From Dermanyssus gallinae (Eukaryota; Arthropoda; Arachnida; Mesostigmata; Dermanyssidae), in NCBI GenBank assembly GCA_003439945.1, contig QVRM01002377.1, forward strand, positions 124,001 through 188,000: 64,000 bases of DNA, written 5' to 3'. How positions within the stretch are numbered: the stretch's first letter is position 1; each line of letters starts with the position of its first letter. The notes beneath the pieces are model-generated. The model worked only from the letters and a program-made list of their open reading frames with translations. It was not told the DNA's origin and did not search any database. The translations under genes were made by a program, and so were the position numbers. This document shows, one piece after another, positions 23,893 through 35,400 of the stretch.

Positions 23893-24620
23893 ACGGGGGA
23901 TTTTTAATGGAGACCTGCGGAGGAGCTTGTTCTTTGGTTGAACCCCCTGAATGGCGCTAATTGTCGAGGGCTGTTTCCGAAATTCATATTGGTAGTCGGA
24001 TAGAAGGCCACAATGTCTCGCAGAAGGCGTGCCTCTACGGTGGACTCGAATCGTTCAGCCAGGGATCCAAGAAAGCAGATGAGGCGGTAGAAGGTGGAAC
24101 ACATCAAAAGTATCTGCTTAGGACTCGTATCTTTCCTGGCTTGAGATATTCCGATGCTTTGTATACCTCCTGCCGTGTTACTGCCAGAGGTTGTTCTTCT
24201 TCTACCCCTGGGACCTCAGAAAAGGGGCGCGGTCAAGAGGAGGGTGCTGTGAAAGCAGCACTGAAACTGCTTCTTTGATGCCCTTGTGCGTTAAGTTCGC
24301 CCTCCTCTTTAGGGAAGAGCATTCCCGTTCCACCCTGTATGGGCGGGCCCAGGAATCGTCCTCCAGGTCTTCGGGAAAGACCCTCTGAGAACGCTCTTTG
24401 CTCCCGAAGATTCCCCTGGGAAGGAGCGCTTGCGTATACTTGGAGCTGTGGTGCAGAGGCGTCGCGCCTAGATGCACTCCTTCCCGAGGCGGTCAATCTC
24501 GGCCATCCACTAATGTTTGAGCACGAAGTAGCATTTTTAGTGGCTAGCGTGACCCGAGGGTACTCTGCACGCTGCGTTTAAGAGCTTCTGCAGACCCCCG
24601 TAGGTCGTCGTCTCCCTGAT
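23893..24620 (-). pseudogene. R1-like LINE relic, N-terminal half of reverse transcriptase
   Basis: The minus strand reads 'VTRQEVYKASEYLKPGKI' (pre-RT 'LKPGKAPGxDGIP' region), then 'FYRLICFLGSLAERFES' (R1 'YRPICLLxxLxKxxE') and 'TVEARLLRDIVAF...NMNFG' (R1 'RLL..I......NQYGFR'). These are the reverse transcriptase blocks that come just before the 'FDVNKRFNRF' block found at 22865, so the two pieces were once one element. Upstream (24200-24500) the frame is rich in Arg/Ser/Pro and cannot be assigned. Frameshifts and stops show it is dead. Confidence 0.75.
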
Positions 24621-25450
24621 GTCCGATAGGCCAACGCAGCGGGGAAAATGGTGTCCTTCGTGGACTACGAGTCCCTTCCGGTTGCTCTCAGCGGAGCCCC
24701 GTGTGTTGGCGGAGGCGTTACCATCTCTCGTTACAAGTAAAAATGGTGTGTCACATCGCCTAAAAGGGGATGATAAGTCATATAAAAAACATTGCTTAGA
24801 GAGTTGACTGAGACGTTGGGGTTGTAGTAGCAAAAGTAAAATAACGCCCAGTGTTGACTTCGTCAATCCACGTAAAACCGTGTCCGCAACCGTATTCAGA
24901 GACATGACGACAGCGCGTATCAAATAAGAAGTTAGTAATTTCAAGGCAGTGTCCCGAAGCATGCCCATAGCGTGGGCTTCTCCGCTGCAGTCACAATTTT
25001 GCTGTATAATTTTAGGAATCTGAGTCATTGTTGGTTACAATGTTTTCAGCTCTAGATTGCCCTGGAGATGTGTCCCTGGCAGCGTTCGCAGACCAACGGC
25101 CTTAAGGGGTGAGCGTTGGCCCCTCATGCGGTTCCTGGACACCTCCTGTACCTGGTGGCCTCTGGGACTGGTAGTCGTCGAGTAAGTGTTCGAAGCTAAC
25201 CTTGTCACGCGGGGCACAAGTACTGACAGGATGTTAGGCCGAGAACGGCCACGGCAGACCTTTTCTATTTGCACAAAAAAATTATTAAATTGTTTATGGT
25301 CTATAGATAGATAAATCATAATCCTACATGCACTGTTTACAAGTGTACGTACTCGTGGCGGAAGTACATTACTAACGATCAAATGAGCAAACACAATTTG
25401 GACTTCCGGACGTTCATTTTGCCACTCACCGAGCGAACAAGCTGCAAGCA
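24621..25450 (-). other. Probable upstream part of the R1-like element, unassigned
   Basis: Minus-strand frames of 138-163 codons (24537-25028, 25035-25451) lie directly upstream of the R1-like RT. A degenerate 'CERCQGHISRA' near 25080-25110 recalls a zinc knuckle of LINE ORF1 proteins. This is too weak to assign firmly. Confidence 0.3.
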
Positions 25451-25479
25451 AATGTTATAATCAAAGTCAAATGCATTGC

Positions 25480-25700
25480 TTAGTAGATGCGAGAACCATG
25501 CCATTTTCGTGCCCGTATCTGTTTATTTACAAAACAAATATCGTATACAGAAGAGGGGTTAGGCAACCTTATCTTACACATAACCTTACCAATTAAAATA
25601 TACAGCTGTGGGTACTCCAATTTAAGAAGCAGAAAACCGTAATCTACCCTGTCGAACGCGCTCTTTTGGACGAAATAAACGCAGTTAAACCTCTCCAAAG
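25480..25700 (-). pseudogene. LINE reverse transcriptase fragment
   Basis: The minus strand encodes 'ERFNCVYFVQKSAFDRVDYGFLLLKLE', corresponding to the LINE block 'DVVYFDFSKAFDRVDHxLLLxKLE', and then decays. Only the finger block remains. It is a separate fragment from the R1-like element, because the wording is CR1/jockey-like. Confidence 0.7.
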
Positions 25701-26239
25701 TACATGTAGACCGGTGCGTGATAAATCTGTGCTGGACAGGGTCAAGCCAGCAATTTAAAATAGAAGTTCTTTAAGTGGTTAAGTAAGACCCTCTCATCAG
25801 GTATTAAGCATTGTGGATTGGATCGATGGTTCTCTGCAATACTTTTGAGCCCTTCTTGTAAACTAAAAACAACCCGAATGATTTGAAAATATTAGATGAA
25901 TGTTTTTAAGACTATGGCTAATCTTCGGCTAGAACAGATTATATTTCATACACAGAGAAGGCGACCAAGTCACCATCTTCTAAAATGTTGCAGGGGTTTT
26001 ACGTTAGCCAATGATTTGGGTCAGACGCACAGAACAGAGAAGTGCTTGGCGAAAAATTCAGCCGTTTGTGGGCCGGTGGCGGCCACGGTAGGACCTTATG
26101 TACGGGTGGCAAGGAATTCAGTACCTCTCAGCCTATTGTCGTAGCGCAAAAGAGACCTATAATCCACTTTCATTGGCTTGCGTTCAAGAGCGCGCGGTGT
26201 CGCTCGTCACATTCTGAATTTATGAGGAAGACGATCTGT
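25701..26239. other. No gene seen
   Basis: Short frames only. It may hold further decayed LINE sequence, given the fragments on both sides. Confidence 0.3.
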
Positions 26240-26420
26240 AATCCTCTATGTTAGCATTCGACCAAGTAGACCACTGGCTGCTGCCCCAGAAAATAAGTAC
26301 GCTCGAAGTTCAACTCGGTTGTCAATTGGTGCGGCGCCTACCTACGAAACCGTTTTTCGTCTTTGGATTTTTAACTTGCGGCGTTAAGGTGGATGACACT
26401 CTCTTAGCATCGTTTCGCCG
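26240..26420 (+). pseudogene. LINE reverse transcriptase fragment
   Basis: The plus strand encodes 'LAFDQVDHWLLPQKISTLEVQ' and 'RNRFFVFGF'-like text across two frames, matching the LINE 'KAFDxVDHxLLLxKLxxLGV...YLxNR' block. Strand and wording differ from the fragment at 25480-25700. The SGVPQG and YADD blocks are not recognisable. Confidence 0.65.
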
Positions 26421-26689
26421 GACCTGTGGGCATTTTAGTTATCTGTGTCGTGATGCCATGGATATAATGAGCGTCTTACAGAATTATCCGGAATTCGAAA
26501 TATATATAACTATTTCCAACGACTGGTGCGCATATAAGTGCAATTCAAATTATTTTAACTACTGTACAATCCGACATTTCTAGCGTGTGGCATCTCATAC
26601 TTTTTCTACGCATCTAATACCAAAATTACATTTTGCTATTAGATATAGATACAGCTTTATTAGCTAAAGTAGCAAACCTTGGTCTAAAA

Positions 26690-26860
26690 AGAGTTTGACG
26701 TGTCTTGAAACGCATTTTTGAAGGACAAGGACTCCGCGTTTTTTTAAATCTCAAAATCAGAGGGATTTCCCCCTTAATATGCGTACGGCTCGTAACCACA
26801 TGAATCGTTTGTAATCGTAATTCCTTTCAGTGGCACCATTATTGTATTCTCTTACCTTGG
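26690..26860. repeat. Diverged direct repeat, copy 1
   Basis: Pairs with about 27165-27345. Shared blocks are TTGAAACGCATxTTT, GGACAAGGACTC/GGATAAGGAGTC, TCTCAAAATCxxAGGGAT and ACGAATCG/ATGAATCG. A (TA)n tract (26958-27026) lies between the copies. Confidence 0.7.
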
Positions 26861-26956
26861 GAGCACCTTGCCACAGCACTTCACTCGCGTATACTGTAAT
26901 GTGCGAAAGCTCAGCTAGAAAAAATTTCACCCGTGTGCCCGAAATTATGTATTGCG

Positions 26957-26957
<1 letters not shown>

Positions 26958-27026
<69 letters not shown>
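26958..27026. repeat. (TA)n microsatellite, ~69 bp
   Basis: Uninterrupted TA, located between two direct-repeat copies. Confidence 0.95.
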
Positions 27027-27028
<2 letters not shown>

Positions 27029-27164
27029 GGGAAGCTATGTGATAAGCGGTATAGAAAATATACAAAAAAGCATTGACAAGCATAGTGAAAATACGCAAAT
27101 GCACAGAAGTCGCTCTTGCTTCAACTGGAACACATCTGTGTATTTATTTGGACCTCCGGAGCTT

Positions 27165-27345
27165 ATTTGTATTGTTTTGAAACGCATCTTTAGGATAAGG
27201 AGTCTGTGTTTCTACTGTATCTCAAAATCTAAGGGATAGCTTCTTGAAATACGTTCTACTCGTAAACGTACGAATCGTGGCTACAAATGCTGTAAACAGT
27301 CTTTCTTCAGGGCGAGTTTCCCGGTAACATTTTCTTACAATTAGG
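27165..27345. repeat. Diverged direct repeat, copy 2
   Basis: Partner of 26690-26860 in the same orientation. Unknown family. Confidence 0.7.
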
Positions 27346-28189
27346 CAAATTTATATTTATTAACGAAGTTAGCTGTCTTGGACGCGCGCGTGTAATAAAA
27401 AAAATGTATGCTCAGATATTCTTCCGTTGCCGTAGTAATTCATTTTGGTATATATATATATTTGTACTTGCCTCGAGAAGCACTACAGGAATAGTATATA
27501 TAAGTATTTTCCGCCTAGGCGCCAAAAGTGCAGATGTAATAAACTTCGGGAAATTCGAATGAAAAATCTGAAGAGTTGCACATCATAGTGAACTGTGGAT
27601 GTCAGTGATCATTTTTGCACATCACGTAGCCGGGCAACAGTATGCGACAGGCTGACTCACTACGGCGAACTGCAGTTCAACGCTTACCGGTCAGAGTAAG
27701 CCTCAAAATTGAAACCACTCGCACAACAGTTGGTGAAGGTCTCCCTTTGTTTACATACATATAATATTACATTCGGTCGGTTGTTATTAGATTTATTATT
27801 AGTTTTACAGAACAGATTACTTTTACACTATTGTGTTCTATAAGATACATACCTACCAGTAGTGCACCAAGCCATTAACCCTGCTTAACCCTGACCCATT
27901 TGAAACAAGCTGTTTACAAGACGCAGTCTTTCACGGCATCCGTCATGCAAACACCCGCCCGCCACCATGTTTTTCTTTTAGTCAGAAAGCAACACTCTAC
28001 TTGACCAGATGAGCGAAGACCTTATCTCTATTCGTGTCTTCAGGATCATCCCCAAATAAAATTCCTCCCGCCATCCCTGCTGCACTTATAGAAACACTAC
28101 AGGCTGAAAAGGGTCAAATATTTTTTGTAGGAGAAGGTCACAAACCCTCTTAAGGCATAAGACAAAAGGCATGCTAATGCTATTGCTGA
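27346..28189. other. No gene seen
   Basis: AT-rich, with a short (TA)n near 27450. Nothing recognised, although the last ~200 bp may contain decayed LINE upstream sequence. Confidence 0.35.
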
Positions 28190-29395
28190 CACAATACCAC
28201 TCATAGTTCATTTATCGGCACCAATATTTTTAAAAAAGCTATATATGAATTGTTGAGTGAACACTTTGAGATGTTTAATGGTTTAAGTCAGCGTCAGTTC
28301 GATTTTCGATCCAGAATTTTGACGACTGTACACATCGCAGAAGCATAGTGCCAAATAAGACAGTCGCCGGCGTGTTTATATATTTTAGAAAAGTATTTGA
28401 TACAGTTGATGTACTTATTCTAATAATAAGAATAAAGAATGAAACATTTAGGAATAAATCGGTTGGAGTAGCTCAGGGCAGCATAGGTAATCGATTCCTC
28501 TTTAACGTCGTTATTAACGACATATTTAGTGTAACAAACATGAAAAATTGGCAATGTTTGTGGACGATATTATCGCCCGTAAAGGCTATGTCCGCGAGGA
28601 CCTTCAGAGATTATCCTTATGGTTCAGAAGTAACGGTCTCCATATGAATTAGACAAAAATAAGTATAATGCAATTCATTTCACCAAGGGCTTCCGTTACG
28701 ATCAATGCCCTCCGATTCCAAAGCGGCGACATAGCCCTCTCGCTTCTAAAGGAAACGAAGTGCCTTTGTGGCGTTACGTTGGACAAGAAGCTGACATTTG
28801 AAGCGCATGTCATACGTACACGTAAAAACTATCTGGCAGTAATGCAGCTCTATACAGAGCGAGACGGATTCTTCCCCAGAACTGCTTGATGGCTATGTTT
28901 TCCGTCTATTTCCATAGTCACCTGACTTACGCTGTATAATTTTATGGCTTGACATATATGCGTCTTATCGGGTCGCTTCACCGACTCTGAAAACGAGTAC
29001 TGAGAACAACTCTGGGCCTCTGGATGTGAGACCCAATGCGACGGCACTACAAAAATATAAGCATTCCGCCGTTTCCAAAACTTATAGAATACTCTCTCCT
29101 AATTAGAATTAAGCGTATACTCCTTGGAGTGCATCTAAACTACCTGGTTTGGTAGCACCAGCAACACCCATATCTACAAGAGGTAACACATCTAACTTGA
29201 TTATGGTAACTGGGTAAGAGTAATATACGTAATACAAACCACGTTGCAACACATTGTAAATAGATGAAAATGGTAAATATACATTGTAATCTCATAAAAG
29301 GGGATCCAAACAAGCTATGTGCTTAAGGGAGCTCAAAATTTACGCGTGCGTTTATCTTATAGAAATGTCAATAAACAAATTCAAATCCAAAACAT
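28190..29395 (+). pseudogene. Non-LTR retrotransposon relic (CR1/jockey-like reverse transcriptase)
   Basis: In order: 'LLSEHFEMFNGLSQRQFDFRS' (RT block 'LxxFLxxNxLLxxxQFGFR'), 'FRKVFDTVDVLIL' ('FxKAFDTVDHxIL'), 'VGVAQGSIGNRFLFNVVINDI', 'AMFVDDIIARKGYV' (28556-28567, FVDD where YADD/FADD is normal), 'LSLWFRSNGLHMN', 'GVTLDKKLTFEAHV', and a thumb region including 'LTTLGLW'-type text. The 3' end fades into AT-rich sequence with an AATAAA near 29370. Frameshifts and an in-frame stop after 'HMN' show it is inactive. It lies immediately upstream of the locus that received the younger R1-like insertion. Confidence 0.78.
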
Positions 29396-29648
29396 TGCCG
29401 TTACACAAACGGCTCTACTTTCATTCTTAGTAGCAAGTGTCTCGTAGGGAAAGTTCTTCTTTGCCTGCAACGACAATCACTCACAAACAGCCTGCAGAGA
29501 GGTCGGACCAAAGCCAGGCTCGAATATTGCCTCGACATTTCCCAAATCCGAGTAGCCACTCGCCGCCAGCCGGCTTCCTCGAAAGCCGACGCAGATAAAC
29601 GAGCAGGTATCGCAGGTCCACCTACCTTCTTCTGTTCCACGGGGACAG
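29396..29648. other. Left part of the locus interrupted by the R1-like LINE
   Basis: GC-richer than its left flank and open in two frames (plus from 29375, minus 29401-29640). It was contiguous with 32068-32222 before the LINE inserted, as shown by the target-site duplication. On the minus strand a frame runs through 32222-32055 and across the junction for only a few codons before a stop near an AAG/GTAGGT donor-like sequence. No family recognised. Confidence 0.4.
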
Positions 29649-29661
29649 GATTAAATCAGCG
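29649..29661. repeat. Target-site duplication, left copy (GATTAAATCAGCG)
   Basis: This 13-bp sequence is repeated exactly at 32055-32067, directly after the A-rich tail of the LINE. It brackets the element and marks the insertion by target-primed reverse transcription. Confidence 0.92.
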
Positions 29662-29665
29662 CATC

Positions 29666-31402
29666 ATGACTCGGGCGCGGTCGTGGTTGGCGAAACGCCG
29701 TCGACGAGGACAAGATAACCGCCAGCTAGCTAAAGCGGTCAACCGCGCTGATCAACTACAACAGCTGTACCGCACCAAGCGGTTGCGTCTGCGACGGCTA
29801 ATAGGCAGAGCGAAGGCCGAGTCCTACAAAGCGCTGGTTGAGTCAGTGGAGTCAGACGTCTGGGGCATTCCGTACCGCACGGTGATGGGAAAGCTCCGTA
29901 AACCGCCCCCACCGCTCCCCACAGAGCAAGTACGAAACCTTGTCACCGCCCTCTTCCCCCAGCAGCCAGCCTGCCCCCCCTTCAGCATCGAGGTAGACCC
30001 TGACCAGATCCCGGAAGTGAACTCCGAGGAAGTGGCACATGCCGCGGAACGCCTCGCAACTGGAAAGGCACCTGTGCCGGACGGGGTTCCCCCAGGGGTC
30101 ATAAAAATCTTGGCGCAGAACCATCCAGAAACTCTCGCTCGGCTTTTTACACGCTTACTTCAGGACGGTCGTTTTCCATCCCAGTGGAAGCGCGCTCACC
30201 TGACTCTTATACCGAAACCGAACGCAGCAGCGGGATCATCTTCGACTCACCGCCCCATATGTCTACTTAACACAATCAGCAAACTCTTCGAGAATGTGCT
30301 GGTCAGACGCCTGAACAAAGAGATCGAGGAGAGAGCCGCTCTGTCGGACAACCAATACGGCTTTCGCAAGAGCCGATCGACCCTCGATGCCGTCGAACGA
30401 GTGCTCCAGGTAGCCTACACAGAACAACAACGGACACTTAGGACACGCAATTACGTTTTACTTATCCTGCTGGACGTGCAAAACGCGTTTAATACAGCGA
30501 ATTGGCAAGTAATAATGGACACCCTTGAACAGAGAGGCATATCCCCCTACATGCGACGGATTATTTCCTCGTATCTTGACGCGCGTTCACTTTCGGCCAA
30601 CGGTGAGGTTCACCCTGTCACGGCGGGCGTCCCGCAGGGCTCAGTGCTCGGGCCGATCCTCTGGAATATAGCATACGACGGAGTCCTGCGGTTAGACGAC
30701 CTGCCTGACGGGGTGGACATTATCGCCTACGCCGACGATCTGGCGCTGGTGGTCACCGCGAAAACGGAGGCGGTGCTCGAGGCGCGAGCGAACACGGCTC
30801 TTTTCAGAATAGAGAAGTGGATGGTCGACAATTACCTGGAGCTGGCCCCCCAGAAAACCGAGGTTATCTACCTAACCGGCCGCCGTCGTACTAGGCAAGC
30901 ATCGTTAGAACTTGCAGGACACCGCCTGACTATCAAACGGGAGGCAAAGTACTTAGGCGTAACGCTGGACACAGGTCTCACCGGCCTGCCACACATCCAG
31001 AGCATCATCCAGAAGGTCGCGAAGGTCTCCACCAACCTTGCACGCATCCTTCCTCGCGAGGGGGGCGCAACGCACGCCAAGCGGCTGCTCCTAGCGGCCG
31101 TGGCAGAAGCCATCGCTCTGTATGCCGCGCCCATATGGGCTGGTATGGCGCTGCGGACCGCAAAGGCACGGCGCATGATACGAAGCTCCCAAAGAGCGAT
31201 GGCCATCAGGGTCACGCGGGCCTACCGGACTGTCTCGCCTGCCAGATCCCTTGGGACATACTTGCTGAAGAAAGAAGCAAGCGCAAGAAGGACGGCGACA
31301 CTTCATGGACCCAAGCACGGGAGCACTCCCTGGTCACATGGGCGGGCACGTGGTCCAACCCACCAGCTGGGGATACCAGAGGGGCCTGGACAAGAAGCCT
31401 AA
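29666..31402 (+). CDS. R1-clade LINE polymerase: reverse transcriptase domain (5'-truncated)
   Basis: This frame encodes the reverse transcriptase of an R1-clade non-LTR retrotransposon, which copies element RNA into DNA at a nicked chromosomal target. Visible motifs: a basic N-terminal region (RSWLAKRRRRGQ); the pre-RT 'ATGKAPVPDGVP' (about residues 130-141); 'HRPICLLNTISKLFENVL'; 'NQYGFRKSRSTLDAVE'; the first catalytic Asp in 'LLDVQNAFN' (residue 270); 'VTAGVPQGSVLGPILWNIAYD' (about 319); and the catalytic 'YADD' (residues 355-358, 30728-30739). The thumb continues with 'VKYLGV'-type 'AKYLGVTLD' and ends at the R1-typical 'VTRAYRTVS' near 31237. After that the frame is shifted out of the true sequence and runs to a spurious stop at 31402. 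The ATG is fortuitous: it lies 5 bp inside the truncation point. All catalytic residues of the RT are intact. Confidence 0.9.
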   Translation: MTRARSWLAKRRRRGQDNRQLAKAVNRADQLQQLYRTKRLRLRRLIGRAKAESYKALVESVESDVWGIPYRTVMGKLRKPPPPLPTEQVRNLVTALFPQQPACPPFSIEVDPDQIPEVNSEEVAHAAERLATGKAPVPDGVPPGVIKILAQNHPETLARLFTRLLQDGRFPSQWKRAHLTLIPKPNAAAGSSSTHRPICLLNTISKLFENVLVRRLNKEIEERAALSDNQYGFRKSRSTLDAVERVLQVAYTEQQRTLRTRNYVLLILLDVQNAFNTANWQVIMDTLEQRGISPYMRRIISSYLDARSLSANGEVHPVTAGVPQGSVLGPILWNIAYDGVLRLDDLPDGVDIIAYADDLALVVTAKTEAVLEARANTALFRIEKWMVDNYLELAPQKTEVIYLTGRRRTRQASLELAGHRLTIKREAKYLGVTLDTGLTGLPHIQSIIQKVAKVSTNLARILPREGGATHAKRLLLAAVAEAIALYAAPIWAGMALRTAKARRMIRSSQRAMAIRVTRAYRTVSPARSLGTYLLKKEASARRTATLHGPKHGSTPWSHGRARGPTHQLGIPEGPGQEA

Positions 31403-31827
31403 TCACAGACCTCATAACCTGGTATAAGCTCAAGGGAGCACTTACATATCACTCCGTGCAAGTGCTCACAGGGCATGGACAATTCCAGTCGTACCTTTTC
31501 CGGATAGGCAAGGCGAATACAGATATCTGCGTTCTCTGCACCACAGGCGCACCCGACGACGCGGCGCACACCGTAGAGGACTGCGAGGCCCTTGCGGCCT
31601 ACCGCACGGGCTCCTCCTATGTCCACAAAGGTAGCCCGACCACGACCATCGTGGCCAACATGCTCAAGTCGACAACGGACTGGCACGCCGCGACCCAATA
31701 CTTAGACGGGCTTATGCGCGAAAAACGGCGCCAGGAAGATCGCCGCAGATCGCGATTCAACACTGGGCCTCTAGTGTTCACTCCCGAGCAGGACCCACTC
31801 TCTGCTCGGGACATAGTCGTAGACTAA
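31240..31827 (+). CDS. R1-clade LINE polymerase: C-terminal region (frameshifted from the RT)
   Basis: This is the natural continuation of the preceding polymerase in a different frame. It starts with 'PWDILAEERSK', which in R1 elements follows 'AYRTVSTxALxVLAGxPP', so about ten residues and a non-multiple of three bases were lost near 31238. It continues with 'WTRSLITDLITWYK' and 'QVLTGHGQFQSYLFRIGKA', and then the conserved C-terminal zinc-finger-like motif C-x2-C-x9-H-x4-C (31528-31584), which in R1/R2-type elements helps bind RNA or target DNA. The last residues are Arg-rich (REKRRQEDRRRSR) and the frame ends at 31827 with a normal stop, followed by ~200 bp of 3' untranslated sequence. 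Inactive because it is split from the RT. Confidence 0.88.
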   Translation, partial: CQIPWDILAEERSKRKKDGDTSWTQAREHSLVTWAGTWSNPPAGDTRGAWTRSLITDLITWYKLKGALTYHSVQVLTGHGQFQSYLFRIGKANTDICVLCTTGAPDDAAHTVEDCEALAAYRTGSSYVHKGSPTTTIVANMLKSTTDWHAATQYLDGLMREKRRQEDRRRSRFNTGPLVFTPEQDPLSARDIVVD

Positions 31828-32054
31828 GGAAAGGGTCGCAGCACGGGACTCCCCTCTTCTGGTCTCGATGTAATGGTTCACAATTCCGAACCAGAAGAGG
31901 GTGGGAGAGGTGGTTTTTAGTGGGTAGAACGAGCGGATTGGATCGAGTATTATACTCTTCCCCGGCGTTTAGTCCCACACTACCCTTCATTAACATCGAA
32001 GGGTGTGCGTAAAGCATTTTCCACCTCTAAAACAAAAAAAAAACAAAAAAAAAA

Positions 32055-32067
32055 GATTAAATCAGCG
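32055..32067. repeat. Target-site duplication, right copy (GATTAAATCAGCG)
   Basis: Exact repeat of 29649-29661. It marks the 3' junction of the LINE. Confidence 0.92.
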
Positions 32068-33640
<1,573 letters not shown>

Positions 33641-35159
33641 GGGTGGTTGAATAGATTATTTCCGTGTCTCTTTAGCAAACGATCTTCAGCGTGATTATAA
33701 ATGTCGATCGCAATTATCTAGACAAGTTTGATTTAGCTGGCCTAAACAACGTTTAAACCCAAATAAGTGCTCATTCTTGGTAAAGGCATTCGCGACGCAT
33801 CTATAAATAACACCTTGGATAGCGAGCCTATCTAAGCTACTATTTATAACCATGTCGACGTACCAAATTGTCGATCGATCGTTTGGTGCGCTACTATGAG
33901 GCGTCATAAGAAGCATCTTAGGCATCCGCTAACAAGCTATTGACAAAAAAAACATCCAGGAGAATTCTCAGACTGGAACACGTCAACTTGATGGCTGACT
34001 TGATTCGCCTGGAACTAAGTTGAATCTATCACTGTTCAAACATAATTATCCAACCATGCTCAGCTCAAGAGAGAGAGAGAGAGAGAGATAAAGTTCAATA
34101 AAGTACGATGTAGCAAGCAGGTATCGCCTCATATGAATGACATTAGCGCAGTGCTTACGACTCAGTCTGTCGCCGTACATGAGTACGATCTAAAAACGGA
34201 GGGTGGTAAGGCTTGCGACGCAGTCTGTTTCTCAACAAGCATGGCGATGATAAGACATCCATTGGCTCTTGTTCAAGGTGACTAAGAATAATATATTTTT
34301 AGTAGAAGAGTAGACCTCGTATAAGCATATATCAAACTGTAAATTGTTCGAGTAGTAGAATTTAAGAAGAAAATTCAATCTTACAATAATTACGAGCACT
34401 GTGCTTTAATAACATTTGGATCAACCCCCTAAACGACAGATGCGGAGCCACGCTCGTAGGTAACTGTCCCAAAACGCACAAGACAGCTCCGATAGAGGCA
34501 AATAGCAAAGGAAACAGGCTGATTTGTCGAAAAACTTTGCTCGGAACACGGCCACCACTCGTCCGGGAACTTGCTGTAGTATAAACTGAAGGCCGTGCAA
34601 TCGATGGAGTTAACACCTCTACGTAGACGTATTCGACGTCTTCATAGATTATATATGCATATACGCACTTCGGACAGAGGGATGCAGGGAGGGCTTTTCT
34701 TTTTAAATGAGGTAGTTCTTTTCTTTTTTCACTCACTATTTAATGGGTAGAAAATCATCAGCAACACCGGTAGAAGTTCCATACGGCCCTGCACTATGCG
34801 TAGAATGTGAATAATTGCATTTTGCCCTCCGGCATAAACAAATGAATAAATGACCAATTGTGAATAAAACAAAGCTCAGATAATTGCGCAAAAGGAAGCA
34901 AATACCGGCATTCCAGAACCACTATATTGTAAACAGAGCAACTTAATAGGTATTACTCGAGCTGCCACAACCTAGCAGTTCATGCGCGTGGCCTCTCTGT
35001 ACACCGAAACATACGCTAATGAGACACATTGCATGTATACCATACGAGCTTTGCCATCTGCTCTCGGTTAAAGTTGAGACGCTTTTCCTCCTGCGTGCGT
35101 AACAAAAAGTATGCCATGCGGGGGAAATGTGCAAAATCTGGTTTCTTCACTAAACGTAA
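33641..35159. other. No gene seen
   Basis: (GA)n at about 34068-34089. A 124-codon minus-strand frame (34362-34736) has no recognised domain. The rest is AT-rich. Confidence 0.4.
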
Positions 35160-35400
35160 CCTATTTCTAAAATGACTTTACATAACTCTGAACTATTAGT
35201 TAAGGTTCTTTCTGCATACAAAACATCGACGCTCTTGGGCAAAACGGTAACTAAATACGCCATTTTTAGCAGACTGTTTAAATAGTGGAACAACAAAATC
35301 TGTAATAGACGCAATACATGATAATTCCATCTGGACCACACAAATCAATTCAATACTTAAGCATCGTGTCCTGCCTTATCGCATTCAATGTCTAGCAATA
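35160..35400 (-). pseudogene. CR1-like LINE fragment, pre-RT region
   Basis: The minus strand reads 'IDLCGPDGIIMYC' followed in another frame by 'PLFKQSAKNGVFSYRFAQ', which fits the LINE blocks 'SxGPDGIPxxxLK' and 'LFxxSLxxGxFPxxxKxA'. Only about 60 codons are recognisable across two frames, with stops. It may extend further right, but the text beyond 35400 could not be matched. Confidence 0.5.

Larger units (their letters stand above)
29662..32054 (+). mobile_element. R1-like LINE, 5'-truncated insertion (~2.4 kb)
   Basis: Bounded by the 13-bp target-site duplication. It starts within the polymerase gene, just upstream of the reverse transcriptase domain, and ends in an A-rich tail (AACAAAAAAAAAACAAAAAAAAAA-like, about 32029-32054). 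Base composition (GC-rich, Arg/Ala-rich protein) contrasts with the AT-rich surroundings, as expected of a recent arrival. The endonuclease domain and ORF1 are missing because of 5' truncation, so the copy cannot move by itself. Confidence 0.92.

Noticed and set aside
29375..29665. Upstream extension of the R1-like polymerase frame (no stop back to 29375)
   Set aside because: The target-site duplication at 29649-29661 shows that the element starts at 29662; the upstream open frame is target-locus sequence.
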